Source: Trebonia sp.
Lineage (GTDB): Bacteria > Actinomycetota > Actinomycetes > Streptosporangiales > Streptosporangiaceae
Direction of reading: 5' to 3'
DNA length: 5,591 nucleotides
Assembly (NCBI GenBank): GCA_030038035.1
Contig: JASHPP010000401.1
Coordinates: 1-5,591 of the forward strand
The notes below the pieces were generated by a model. That model ran no database searches. It worked only from the letters and a program-made list of their open reading frames with translations, and was not told the origin of the DNA. Position 1 is the stretch's first letter, and each line of letters opens with the position of its first letter. A program made the translations under genes and the position numbers. Of this stretch, positions 1 through 5,398 are shown in pieces.

Positions 1-443
1 GCGGAGGCCTCGTCGAGCAGGGACGCGTTGGCGACCGGCAGCGCGGTCAGGTCGGAGACCATCGTCTGGAAGTTCAGCAGCGCCTCCAGGCGGCCCTGCG
101 AGATCTCCGGCTGGTACGGCGTGTACGCGGTGTACCAGGCCGGGTTCTCCAGCACGTTGCGGCGGATCACCGCGGGGGTGAACGTGTCGTAGTAGCCATG
201 GCCGATCATGGACACGCGCACGGTGTTGCGGCTGGCGATGCGCCGAAGCTCGGCCAGCGCCTCCTGTTCGGTGCGCGGGGCGGGCAGCGCCGCCAGGGAC
301 GCGGGCGGCCGCGCGGCGGCCGGGAGCGCGGCGGCGGCCAGTTCCTCCAGCGAGGCGTAACCCAGCCTGGCGAGCATGGCCTGCTGGTCCTCGGGCGAGG
401 GCCCGATGTGGCGGTTCGCGAAAGCGGACAAATCGGCGGTCAA
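1..443 (-). CDS. gcvP: Glycine dehydrogenase (decarboxylating), P-protein; N-terminal part only
   Basis: This is the PLP-dependent P-protein of the glycine cleavage system. It decarboxylates glycine and passes the aminomethyl group to the lipoyl arm of the H-protein in the cytoplasm. The visible 147 residues open with the family's N-terminal FANRHIGP (8-15), followed by [10 protein letters not shown] (78-87) and YQPEISQGR (110-118), all typical of GcvP. The protein is usually about 950 residues, so most of it, including the PLP-lysine, lies off the left edge. I chose the TTG at 441-443 because it puts RHIGP at the usual distance from the N terminus and has a strong GGGGAGG Shine-Dalgarno (448-454) four bases upstream. 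A glycine riboswitch precedes it on the same strand, which independently supports the assignment. The reading frame is intact. Confidence 0.96.
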   Translation of the reverse strand, partial: MTADLSAFANRHIGPSPEDQQAMLARLGYASLEELAAAALPAAARPPASLAALPAPRTEQEALAELRRIASRNTVRVSMIGHGYYDTFTPAVIRRNVLENPAWYTAYTPYQPEISQGRLEALLNFQTMVSDLTALPVANASLLDEAS

Positions 444-467
444 GGAGCCTCCCCGGTCGTCGGCTCC
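444..467 (-). promoter_or_regulatory. gcvP ribosome-binding site and possible SD-sequestering hairpin
   Basis: In the minus-strand RNA, GGAGCC (467 to 462) can pair with GGCTCC (449 to 444) across a 12-nt loop. The Shine-Dalgarno GGGGAGG (454 to 448) lies in the loop and the first bases of the closing arm. A competing pairing, CCGGT (481 to 477) with ACCGG (457 to 453), would also bury part of it. No U-rich terminator is visible between the aptamer and the start codon, so this hairpin is the best candidate for the riboswitch expression platform, acting on translation. The pairing is seen in the sequence; the regulatory role is inferred. Confidence 0.45.
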
Positions 468-500
468 CCGTCTGTCACCGGTTCGGCTCCAGAATGCCTA

Positions 501-599
501 ATCCCGCCCGGTCCTTGGTGCCTGAGAGGTTCCGGGGATTGTTGCCCCTTCGGCGCCCTGGCCGCGAAAATCGCGGCAAGGAACTCTCCCGGACGGGAT
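501..599 (-). promoter_or_regulatory. Glycine riboswitch (single aptamer) in the gcvP leader
   Basis: The minus-strand RNA contains the glycine aptamer core in order: GGGAGAG after the first stem; a 7-bp hairpin with arms GCCGCGA/TCGCGGC (561-577); the conserved GCGCCGAAGGGGCAA (542-556); and CCTCTCAGGCACC (517-529). ATCCCGTCC (599 to 591) pairs with GGGCGGGAT (509 to 501) as a long P1 stem with one G-U pair. Only one aptamer is present, and no second core is seen in the 57 nt before gcvP. In this family glycine binding usually turns on expression of glycine-cleavage genes, which fits gcvP directly downstream. Confidence 0.93.
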
Positions 600-616
600 A
601 ACTGGCTGTGCTAGCT

Positions 617-646
617 AGCTTAACGGACAAGACATAAACCTGTCTT
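617..646 (-). promoter_or_regulatory. Candidate sigma-70-type promoter for the gcvP riboswitch transcript
   Basis: On the minus strand AAGACA (646 to 641) and TAAGCT (622 to 617) are separated by 18 bp. The second fits the actinobacterial TANNNT -10 pattern; the first matches only the GACA half of TTGACA. Transcription would start near 610, about 11 nt before the riboswitch P1 stem, which is a sensible position. The -35 element is weak, so the call rests largely on placement. Confidence 0.4.
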
Positions 647-647
647 G
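628..647. repeat. Inverted repeat CAAGACA-6-TGTCTTG over the gcvP promoter
   Basis: Perfect 7-bp arms, CAAGACA (628-634) and TGTCTTG (641-647), flank a 6-bp centre. The right arm covers the candidate -35 element. A separate 10-bp palindrome, CGCCGCGGCG, lies beside it at 649-658. The arms could form a terminator hairpin for the upstream oxygenase gene, whose stop codon is at 665-667, but no run of T follows on the minus strand. An operator is therefore at least as likely. No specific regulator is recognised. Confidence 0.5.
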
Positions 648-664
648 CCGCCGCGGCGAAATTG

Positions 665-1588
665 TTACGCGCCGCTTGCCGCGAGCGCCTCGCGCCAAGC
701 GGCGGGCGCGCGGCCGCGGCCGCCGTCCGGTGCGACTGGCTCGGCGAGGCAGCGTGCCACGGCCACGTGATAGTGGTCCCAGAACCGGATCCGGGCCGGG
801 GCCAGCCCGCACATCGCGACGTGAATGACGTGCGTGCACAGCCACCACAGCACGCGCTGGACCGCTGACCACCGCAAGCCGTACTGCTCGCGCAGCGGCG
901 CGGGCAGCAGGCCCGCGGCCAGCAGGGAGCCCCACGGCGAGACAGGGATTCCGGCCAGCCTGGCCCGCAGCATCACCCGGGCGGCCGAGCGGCCCTGATC
1001 GCCGACCGTGAGCTGGGACAGCGTCCTGGCGTAGTAGTCCTGGAAATCCGCGTAGCCGGCCGGGCGAATATCGCTCCCTACGCCGCAGAGCCGGCCGAAT
1101 TCCTCGCTCTCCCGGTAAAGCTCGGCCCGCTCGTTCCAGTCGAGCGGGCAGACGAACGCGCTGTAGGTGTCAAGCGCGGTCTCGACAATCGTGGCGTAGA
1201 CCCACAGGCACAGTTCAGGGCTGGCCGCGCTGTAGGGAGTGCCCTCGCGCCATTCCCCGACGTCCTGCCGCAGCGACCCGCGCACCGCGCGGTGACTATC
1301 GGCCAGGCGGCGGGCCATCTCACCGACTTGGCGGGCGTCCCCGAACGTCGTGACAAGCAGCAGTTGCAGCGTGCGCTGCAGGCGCTTGACGGGATCGGCG
1401 GAAAAGCCGCTGTGCTCGGCCACTCCGGCGGCTACCAGCGGATGGGCTAGCTGCAGCAGCAGCGCGCTAAGCCCGCCCAGGGGCACGACCCGCTCGCGGG
1501 AGACGCGCCACATGACCGAACCGGGGCCGGTCAGCCCCGGGTCACCGGGCGTCCCGGCGGGCAGCGGCGGCACAAGCCTTAGTGACAT
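665..1588 (-). CDS. DUF2236 / MpaB-Lcp family oxygenase-like protein
   Basis: A 307-residue protein of the family that includes fungal MpaB and bacterial rubber oxygenase Lcp, b-type haem proteins. Recognisable blocks in order are GPGSVMWRVSRE (21-32), LLLQLAHPLVAAGVAEHSGF (43-62), RLQRT (69-73), FGDA (82-85), SHRAVRG (98-104) and LWVYAT (128-133). By analogy with Lcp, His99 would be the haem axial ligand and Arg69/Thr73 nearby conserved residues; this mapping is my inference. Many actinobacterial members have LWVHAT, so Tyr131 is a possible substitution. I chose the ATG at 1586-1588, preceded by GGGGAT, because family similarity begins soon after it. The in-frame stretch upstream to 1705 looks non-coding, and a GTG four codons upstream is a possible alternative. 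No signal peptide or clear membrane span is seen. Its substrate is unknown and it has no evident link to the transporter upstream. Confidence 0.85.
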   Translation of the reverse strand: MSLRLVPPLPAGTPGDPGLTGPGSVMWRVSRERVVPLGGLSALLLQLAHPLVAAGVAEHSGFSADPVKRLQRTLQLLLVTTFGDARQVGEMARRLADSHRAVRGSLRQDVGEWREGTPYSAASPELCLWVYATIVETALDTYSAFVCPLDWNERAELYRESEEFGRLCGVGSDIRPAGYADFQDYYARTLSQLTVGDQGRSAARVMLRARLAGIPVSPWGSLLAAGLLPAPLREQYGLRWSAVQRVLWWLCTHVIHVAMCGLAPARIRFWDHYHVAVARCLAEPVAPDGGRGRAPAAWREALAASGA

Positions 1589-1665
1589 GACTATCCCCAC
1601 GGTGCCTATCTGAGGTTCCGGATCGACCGGCTGCCCCCAGACTGCCTGGCACCAGCGAGAATGTC

Positions 1666-1714
1666 GGTCACCAGGCCGACACGGCCGCCGTCGGCTTGCC
1701 GACACCCGGTGACC
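1666..1714 (-). terminator. Nested stem-loop region downstream of the transporter operon
   Basis: Outer arms GGTCACC (1666-1672) and GGTGACC (1708-1714) are perfectly complementary. They enclose three alternating copies of a 6-mer: GCCGAC (1675-1680), GTCGGC (1690-1695) and GCCGAC (1698-1703). The middle copy can pair with either neighbour. The structure begins 49 bp after the transporter stop codon and lies within the 174-bp gap before the oxygenase gene. It lacks a T-tract, so it may be an imperfect terminator or a structured leader for the oxygenase mRNA. I found no convincing promoter for the oxygenase in this gap. Confidence 0.35.
1671..1686. repeat. 16-bp direct repeat, copy 1 (intergenic)
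   Basis: CCAGGCCGACACGGCC occurs here, downstream of the transporter stop codon, and again exactly at 1814-1829 inside the end of the transporter gene. Similarity fades within about ten bases on the gcvP-distal side and is absent on the other. This copy forms part of the nested stem-loops. Confidence 0.7.
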
Positions 1715-1762
1715 CGGGCGTCCTTGCGCGCACTCGAAGATCGGCGTGCTGTCAGTGGGCGG

Positions 1763-3667
1763 TCACACCAGGCGTGCCGGATCACGTAGAGATCCGGTGA
1801 CCTCCTGCTCCGGCCAGGCCGACACGGCCTCCGTGTCGGTCTCTACGCGGCAGATGGCCCCGACGCTGAGGTCGGGCGCCATGAGGGTCCGGGCCCTGAG
1901 CTCGATTCCGTAGGACAGCCCGACCACCACCTCGACGGTGCGGCCCAAGTCGACGACATCGGTCACCCGGCCCTGACCGAGGTCGACGGCCGGCCCGTCG
2001 GCGCCCGACGGCGACGGTCCCGGGCGGACCCTGAGCGCTTCTGGCGGCACCTGCCACAGCAGCCGGGCGCCGGCCGGCAGACCCGTGGCGAGGCCGATCG
2101 GCAGGCCGTCACCTGGCACGCCCGGGGCGCGGCCGCCGACGAGCAGCACGCCGTCGGCACCGGCCGTGCCCTCGAAGAGGTTGTCGATGCCGAGCAGGCG
2201 GCCGATCTGCGCCGAGGCGGGACGCTGGTACACGTCACGGCAGCTGCCGGACTGGAGCACCTGCCCGTCGCTCACGACCATGATCTCGTCGGCCAGCATC
2301 GCCGCCTCCTCCGGGTCGTGGGTGACAAGGACCGTGGAGAGGTTGACGTCGTGCTGCAGGCGGCGCAGCTCCCGCCGTAGCTCGGCCCGCACCGGGGCGT
2401 CGAGCGCGGAGAAAGGCTCGTCGAGCAGCACGACCCGGGGGTCTCCGGCGAGCGCCCGGGCCAGGCTGACCCGCTGGCGCTGCCCGCCGGAGAGCTGCTC
2501 AGGCCGCCGGTCGAGGAGGTCGCCGAGGTGGAGTGTCTGCAGCCACCAGGCGGCCCTGGCCGGATCCGCGTGCACGCCGAAGACCGTCTGCTGCCAGACC
2601 GTGCGGCCGGGGAGCAGGCCGAACCCCTGGGGGACGTAGCCGATCCGGCGCCGCTCGGTCGCGATGCGGCTCACGTCGGCACCGTCGTAGGTCACGGTCC
2701 CGGCGCCCGGCCCGAGCAGCCCGGCGAGGACCCGCAGCGTGACCGACTTGCCCGAGCCTGACGGTCCGACGATGGCCAGGCGGTGGCCGCCTGCCGGGTG
2801 CGCCACCCGTAGCCGGAACGTCCCGACGGTGGCGTCGACGTCGAAGCCCACCGGCACCGGCGATGTCAGCACGGGAGCGACCGGTGCCGGGACCGGCCGT
2901 CGCCGGACGCGGGCTGTGCGCCGGACGTGGCCGAGGGAGATCGCCAGCGCGGCGACGCCGAAGGCGAGGATCGTCGGAGCCTCGTCCTGCGACAGCGGCG
3001 CGGAGGAGAACAGGTTGTCGACGTAGATCGGGATGCTGTACGGGTGGTAGGCGAGGACCACGGTCGTGCCGTACTCCCCGAAGGCGCGCAGCCACATGAG
3101 AATCATCCCGGCCCGCAGGCCGTCCGCCGCGGCGGGCACGTCGACACGGAGGAACCGGGCCAGCGGGCCGTGGCCGAGGGTGGCGGCGACGTCGTCGAGC
3201 GCCGGGTCGACGGCGCGGAAGGCGCTGCGGGCCACCACGATCAGGAACGGCGCGGAGACGAACGACTGGGCGATGATGAGCCCGTACATCGTCTGGGTGA
3301 GCTGCTCCCCCGACAGCTGGCCGAGGAACGTGTACGGGCCGACGATGTAGATCAGCAGGATGCCGCTGATGAGCGGCGGCACGGCCAGCGGGAGCTGGAC
3401 GAGCACGAGGACCGCCGAGGAAAGCCACCCGCGGCGGCGGGCAAGGATATAAGCAAGCGGAATGCCGCCAAGCACCCCGATGAGCAACGTGATCGTGGAA
3501 CTCTGGACCGACACTTCCAGGGCCGGCCAGAGCCCGGGGACGCTCCAGCCTTCGTCGCCGCGCTCGACGGTGACGCGGTAGACGAACGCCGCGAGCGGAT
3601 ATCCCAGGTAGAGGACCAGCAGGGCGCCGAGCCCGAGGAGCAGGCCCGGCGCCCTGCCAGAGGTCAT
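1763..3667 (-). CDS. Fused permease-ATPase of a tungstate/molybdate-type ABC transporter
   Basis: A 634-residue protein carrying in one chain what are normally two subunits (WtpB/ModB and WtpC/ModC). Residues 1-250 are a permease with about six membrane spans (roughly 8-30, 52-76, 83-109, 127-147, 183-206, 230-246). Its cytoplasmic EAA-type loop reads DVAATLGHGPLARFLRVDVP (159-178) and ends in GEYG (197-200). A proline- and arginine-rich linker (247-273) leads to the ATPase: Walker A GPSGSGKS (301-308), Q-loop VPQG (345-348), signature LSGGQRQR (392-399), Walker B VVLLDE (412-417) and switch His450 in VTHD. Residues from about 495 resemble a C-terminal TOBE/Mop-like regulatory region, weakly. 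All ATPase motifs are intact, so activity is expected; two copies would form a transporter. The start overlaps the binding-protein stop as ATGA without an evident Shine-Dalgarno, implying coupled translation. Substrate follows from the partner and could be another oxyanion. Confidence 0.92.
   Translation of the reverse strand: MTSGRAPGLLLGLGALLVLYLGYPLAAFVYRVTVERGDEGWSVPGLWPALEVSVQSSTITLLIGVLGGIPLAYILARRRGWLSSAVLVLVQLPLAVPPLISGILLIYIVGPYTFLGQLSGEQLTQTMYGLIIAQSFVSAPFLIVVARSAFRAVDPALDDVAATLGHGPLARFLRVDVPAAADGLRAGMILMWLRAFGEYGTTVVLAYHPYSIPIYVDNLFSSAPLSQDEAPTILAFGVAALAISLGHVRRTARVRRRPVPAPVAPVLTSPVPVGFDVDATVGTFRLRVAHPAGGHRLAIVGPSGSGKSVTLRVLAGLLGPGAGTVTYDGADVSRIATERRRIGYVPQGFGLLPGRTVWQQTVFGVHADPARAAWWLQTLHLGDLLDRRPEQLSGGQRQRVSLARALAGDPRVVLLDEPFSALDAPVRAELRRELRRLQHDVNLSTVLVTHDPEEAAMLADEIMVVSDGQVLQSGSCRDVYQRPASAQIGRLLGIDNLFEGTAGADGVLLVGGRAPGVPGDGLPIGLATGLPAGARLLWQVPPEALRVRPGPSPSGADGPAVDLGQGRVTDVVDLGRTVEVVVGLSYGIELRARTLMAPDLSVGAICRVETDTEAVSAWPEQEVTGSLRDPARLV
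1814..1839. repeat. 16-bp direct repeat copy 2 with a 9-bp hairpin
   Basis: The second copy of CCAGGCCGACACGGCC is at 1814-1829. Within it begins a perfect inverted repeat, CCGACACGG (1819-1827) and CCGTGTCGG (1831-1839), around a 3-nt loop. It encodes part of the poorly conserved tail of the transporter, about 50 bases before the stop codon. Such a stem at an mRNA 3' end could protect against exonucleases, but that is only a suggestion. Confidence 0.6.
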
Positions 3668-4575
3668 GACTGGAACAGGCTCGCGAGAGCGCTCGGGACG
3701 CCAGAGCCAGTCAGCTTCGCCGGCGAGATGATCTCGAAGTTGTCAGCCTTCATCTCGGCTTGGCCGGTGGGGCCGAGCAGGAACTTGATGAAGGCCTCGG
3801 CCGCGGCCAGGTGGGGGGCGTTCTTGATCAGCGCGATCGTGTATTCGCCTGCCAGGTTGGTGCCGGTGAGCTTCACGTAGGGGCTGCCCTGGGAGTTGGC
3901 GTCGGCCTCGTACATGAACGCGGCGTCGAGCTGCCCGGTCTGGATGTCCGCCTCTTCGGGATCCTCGGAGTACACGTCCGACTGCTCGGTCGCCAGCGTC
4001 TTCAGCGCCGGCAGATTCTGCGCCGCCGCGGTCTCGTCAAGGGCCTCCACCGCCAGCACGCCTCCGGGGTCCTGGGAGGGGTCGGTCCGGCCGAGACGGA
4101 ACCCGGGCAGTGTGATCACCTTGTACCACGGCATGGTCTGGAGGTCCTTGGCGAACTTGCTCTTGGGATAGTACCCGAGAACCTCCGGAGACGCGGCGAA
4201 GTCCGCGTACCAGGAGACCCAGTCGCCGTTACTGGCACCCATGAGGCCGGCGACGTCCGCCGGCGAGGCGCTGACGAAGACGTCGGCGACGGCCACCTTG
4301 TCCTTGATGTCGGCCTCGAGGGTCCCCGACCCGTGCGAGGTGTCCACCAGCGTGTAGCCGGTCGCGGCGTGGAACGCCGGTCCGACCGTCTTGGTCATCA
4401 GGGTGTCCAGTGATCCGGCGGAGAACACGTAGACATCGCCGCTGGGCAAAGCGCTCGCGGTGCTGCTAGGCGAGCTGCTCGATGAGCTGCTGCAGGCAGT
4501 AGCGGCGAGCGTGAGGCAAGCAATGAGTGCGGACACGGCGAGCAGTGCGCCGCGTCGTTGAGCGAGGAGTGTCAT
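3664..4575 (-). CDS. wtpA: WtpA-type tungstate/molybdate-binding lipoprotein
   Basis: A 303-residue extracytoplasmic binding protein that would capture an oxyanion for the fused transporter encoded just downstream. The N terminus has two arginines (7-8), a hydrophobic stretch (10-27) and a lipobox-like ATA-Cys28, followed by a serine-rich tether (seven serines), so it is probably a lipid-anchored protein outside the membrane. The mature part has VFSAGSL (50-56), GSGTLEADI (82-90), ADVFVSASPAD (97-107), FAASPEVLGYYPKSKFA (126-142) and the marked FRLGRTDPSQDPGG (159-172), then GQLDAAFMYEAD (214-225). RTDPxxDP is typical of archaeal-type WtpA/ModA rather than classical E. coli ModA. Asp165 and an acid near 204-208 are candidate ligands by analogy with archaeal structures. 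I chose ATG at 4573-4575; an in-frame TTG at 4591-4593 would add six residues but lies inside the likely promoter. Sulfate or another oxyanion is not excluded. Confidence 0.85.
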   Translation of the reverse strand: MTLLAQRRGALLAVSALIACLTLAATACSSSSSSSPSSTASALPSGDVYVFSAGSLDTLMTKTVGPAFHAATGYTLVDTSHGSGTLEADIKDKVAVADVFVSASPADVAGLMGASNGDWVSWYADFAASPEVLGYYPKSKFAKDLQTMPWYKVITLPGFRLGRTDPSQDPGGVLAVEALDETAAAQNLPALKTLATEQSDVYSEDPEEADIQTGQLDAAFMYEADANSQGSPYVKLTGTNLAGEYTIALIKNAPHLAAAEAFIKFLLGPTGQAEMKADNFEIISPAKLTGSGVPSALASLFQS

Positions 4576-4582
4576 TTGACTG

Positions 4583-4612
4583 ACGATAGCCAACGGAGGT
4601 TGCGCACAGCAA
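4583..4612 (-). promoter_or_regulatory. Candidate promoter giving a leaderless wtpA transcript
   Basis: TATCGT (4588 to 4583) matches the TANNNT -10 pattern. TTGCTG (4612 to 4607), 18 bp upstream, is a modest -35. The predicted start is at about 4576, within a base or two of the ATG at 4575. No Shine-Dalgarno precedes either the ATG or the alternative TTG, which agrees with a leaderless message, a common arrangement in actinobacteria. Confidence 0.5.
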
Positions 4613-4618
4613 GAAGAC

Positions 4619-4641
4619 CTGTAGTCACAATGTGACTACAG
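4619..4641. promoter_or_regulatory. Perfect 23-bp palindrome, probable operator
   Basis: CTGTAGTCACA (4619-4629) and TGTGACTACAG (4631-4641) are exact reverse complements around a single central base. The site overlaps the stop codon of the MerR-type gene (4625-4627) and is centred about 54 bp upstream of the predicted wtpA start. The single-base centre and lack of a following T-run fit a binding site for a dimeric regulator better than a terminator. Nine bases of the arm recur at 5244-5252 in the leader of the MerR-type gene. Confidence 0.65.
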
Positions 4642-5233
4642 AACGGCAGAATCGCCTGGAAACCGACGGCGCGCGCCGCTTGGCGCACTGTAACCCGATC
4701 TTGCGGGCCCGCCGTGTGGCGAGCTCGTCGGTGCCGGTGGCGATCAGCCCGTCTTCGGCGCGGACCGCGGGCAGTTCGGCGAGTTCACCGGCGACGTCCT
4801 GCCAGACGCGGCCGAGGGCGATGGCGAACACCCCCTGGCCTCCCGCCAGCAGGTCCACCACCTCGTCAGGCGAGGTGCAGTGGTAGACGCTCACGCCGTC
4901 GCTCATCAGCGTGACCTGCGCCAGGTCGTCGGTGCCGTGGTCGCGCAGGTGCCGCACCGCGGTCCTGATCTGCTGCAGCGATATCCCGGTGTCGAGCAGC
5001 CGCTTGACCACCTTGAGCACGAGGATGTCGCGGAAGCCGTACAGCCGCTGCGAACCCGATCCGTGGGCGGCGCGCACGCTCGGCTCGACCAGCCCGGTTC
5101 GCGCCCAGTAGTCCAGCTGACGGTAGGTGATCCCGGCCGCGGCGCAGGCCGTCGGCCCCCGGTAGCCGATCTCGGGGTCGCCGTCGAAGAGCGTGCCCTG
5201 AAGATCACCGGACCCACCCCTTGTTACCGACAC
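4625..5233 (-). CDS. MerR-family regulator, probable orthologue of Rv1830 (McdR/ResR)
   Basis: A 202-residue DNA-binding protein. Residues about 24-50 form a MerR helix-turn-helix with the hallmark ITYRQLDYWARTGLV (35-49). The wing includes RLYGFRDI (63-70), followed by helices to about 98 and a small non-standard C-terminal domain without metal-binding cysteine pairs. Its place directly downstream of a DUF151 nuclease gene and near gcvP matches mycobacterial Rv1830, linked in the literature to growth and cell-cycle control; the orthology is inferred from context and similarity. I chose GTG at 5231-5233 because AGGAGG (5239-5244) lies five bases upstream; the in-frame GTG at 5237-5239 overlaps that site. 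The conserved part appears to end at DELATRRARKIG. A 22-residue tail rich in arginine (181-202) follows, beginning with a TTA codon (4691-4693), rare in such genomes. The tail overlaps the 23-bp palindrome and may result from loss of a stop codon. Confidence 0.88.
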   Translation of the reverse strand: MSVTRGGSGDLQGTLFDGDPEIGYRGPTACAAAGITYRQLDYWARTGLVEPSVRAAHGSGSQRLYGFRDILVLKVVKRLLDTGISLQQIRTAVRHLRDHGTDDLAQVTLMSDGVSVYHCTSPDEVVDLLAGGQGVFAIALGRVWQDVAGELAELPAVRAEDGLIATGTDELATRRARKIGLQCAKRRAPSVSRRFCRSVVTL

Positions 5234-5238
5234 GGCCA

Positions 5239-5244
5239 CCTCCT
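5239..5244 (-). promoter_or_regulatory. Ribosome-binding site of the MerR-type gene
   Basis: AGGAGG on the minus strand, five bases before the GTG at 5231-5233. It decides the start codon: the upstream in-frame GTG (5237-5239) begins at the site's last base and cannot use it. It directly abuts the GTAGTCACA half-site. Confidence 0.8.
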
Positions 5245-5252
5245 GTGACTAC
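5244..5252 (-). promoter_or_regulatory. Half-site GTAGTCACA in the MerR-type gene leader
   Basis: These nine bases are identical to the arm of the palindrome at 4619-4641. Here no matching second arm is present. The element lies about 7-15 nt downstream of the predicted transcription start and shares one base with the Shine-Dalgarno. A protein bound here could block transcription or translation initiation. Role inferred. Confidence 0.4.
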
Positions 5253-5265
5253 CCCCGGCACTGGC

Positions 5266-5295
5266 ACCGTAAGCCGCTCCGGCCTGGCACGTCAA
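5266..5295 (-). promoter_or_regulatory. Sigma-70-type promoter of the MerR-type gene
   Basis: TTGACG (5295 to 5290) and TACGGT (5271 to 5266) are separated by 18 bp, a near-consensus housekeeping promoter for an actinobacterium. The predicted start is near 5259, giving a short leader of about 25 nt with the AGGAGG site. The remainder of the gap up to the DUF151 stop codon (5296-5398) shows only weak inverted repeats and no convincing terminator. Confidence 0.7.
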
Positions 5296-5398
5296 CGATC
5301 TCCCGCGGCGAGTCGCGACATTCGCGGCCAAGAGAGCGCAGGTGGGCCGGGCACTACGGGCTTACCACGGTCGGGCTCAGGCCGCTGACGTCGCCCGC

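Noticed and set aside
198..614. Plus-strand open frame over gcvP and its riboswitch
   Set aside because: It runs antisense to a clear gcvP coding region and to a structured RNA element, and its product has no recognisable features.
1589..1705. N-terminal extension of the DUF2236 protein to an upstream start
   Set aside because: The extra 39 residues do not resemble the family, overlap the intergenic structured region, and lack a good ribosome-binding site at the distal start.
2499..3428. A 309-codon minus-strand frame inside the fused transporter gene
   Set aside because: It is the out-of-frame shadow of the permease and ATPase; the product is Arg/Pro/Ala-rich with no motifs, while the overlapping frame has a complete set of ABC motifs.
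2927..3880. A 317-codon open frame on the plus strand across the transporter and wtpA genes
   Set aside because: It is antisense to two well-supported genes, spans their overlap, and its product is an arginine-, glutamate- and glycine-rich low-complexity sequence typical of shadow frames in GC-rich DNA.
4619..4641. Reading the 23-bp palindrome as a simple intrinsic terminator of the MerR-type gene
   Set aside because: The hairpin would have almost no loop, overlaps the stop codon, and is followed by GTCTTCTTG rather than a T-run; an operator is more likely, although some termination cannot be excluded.
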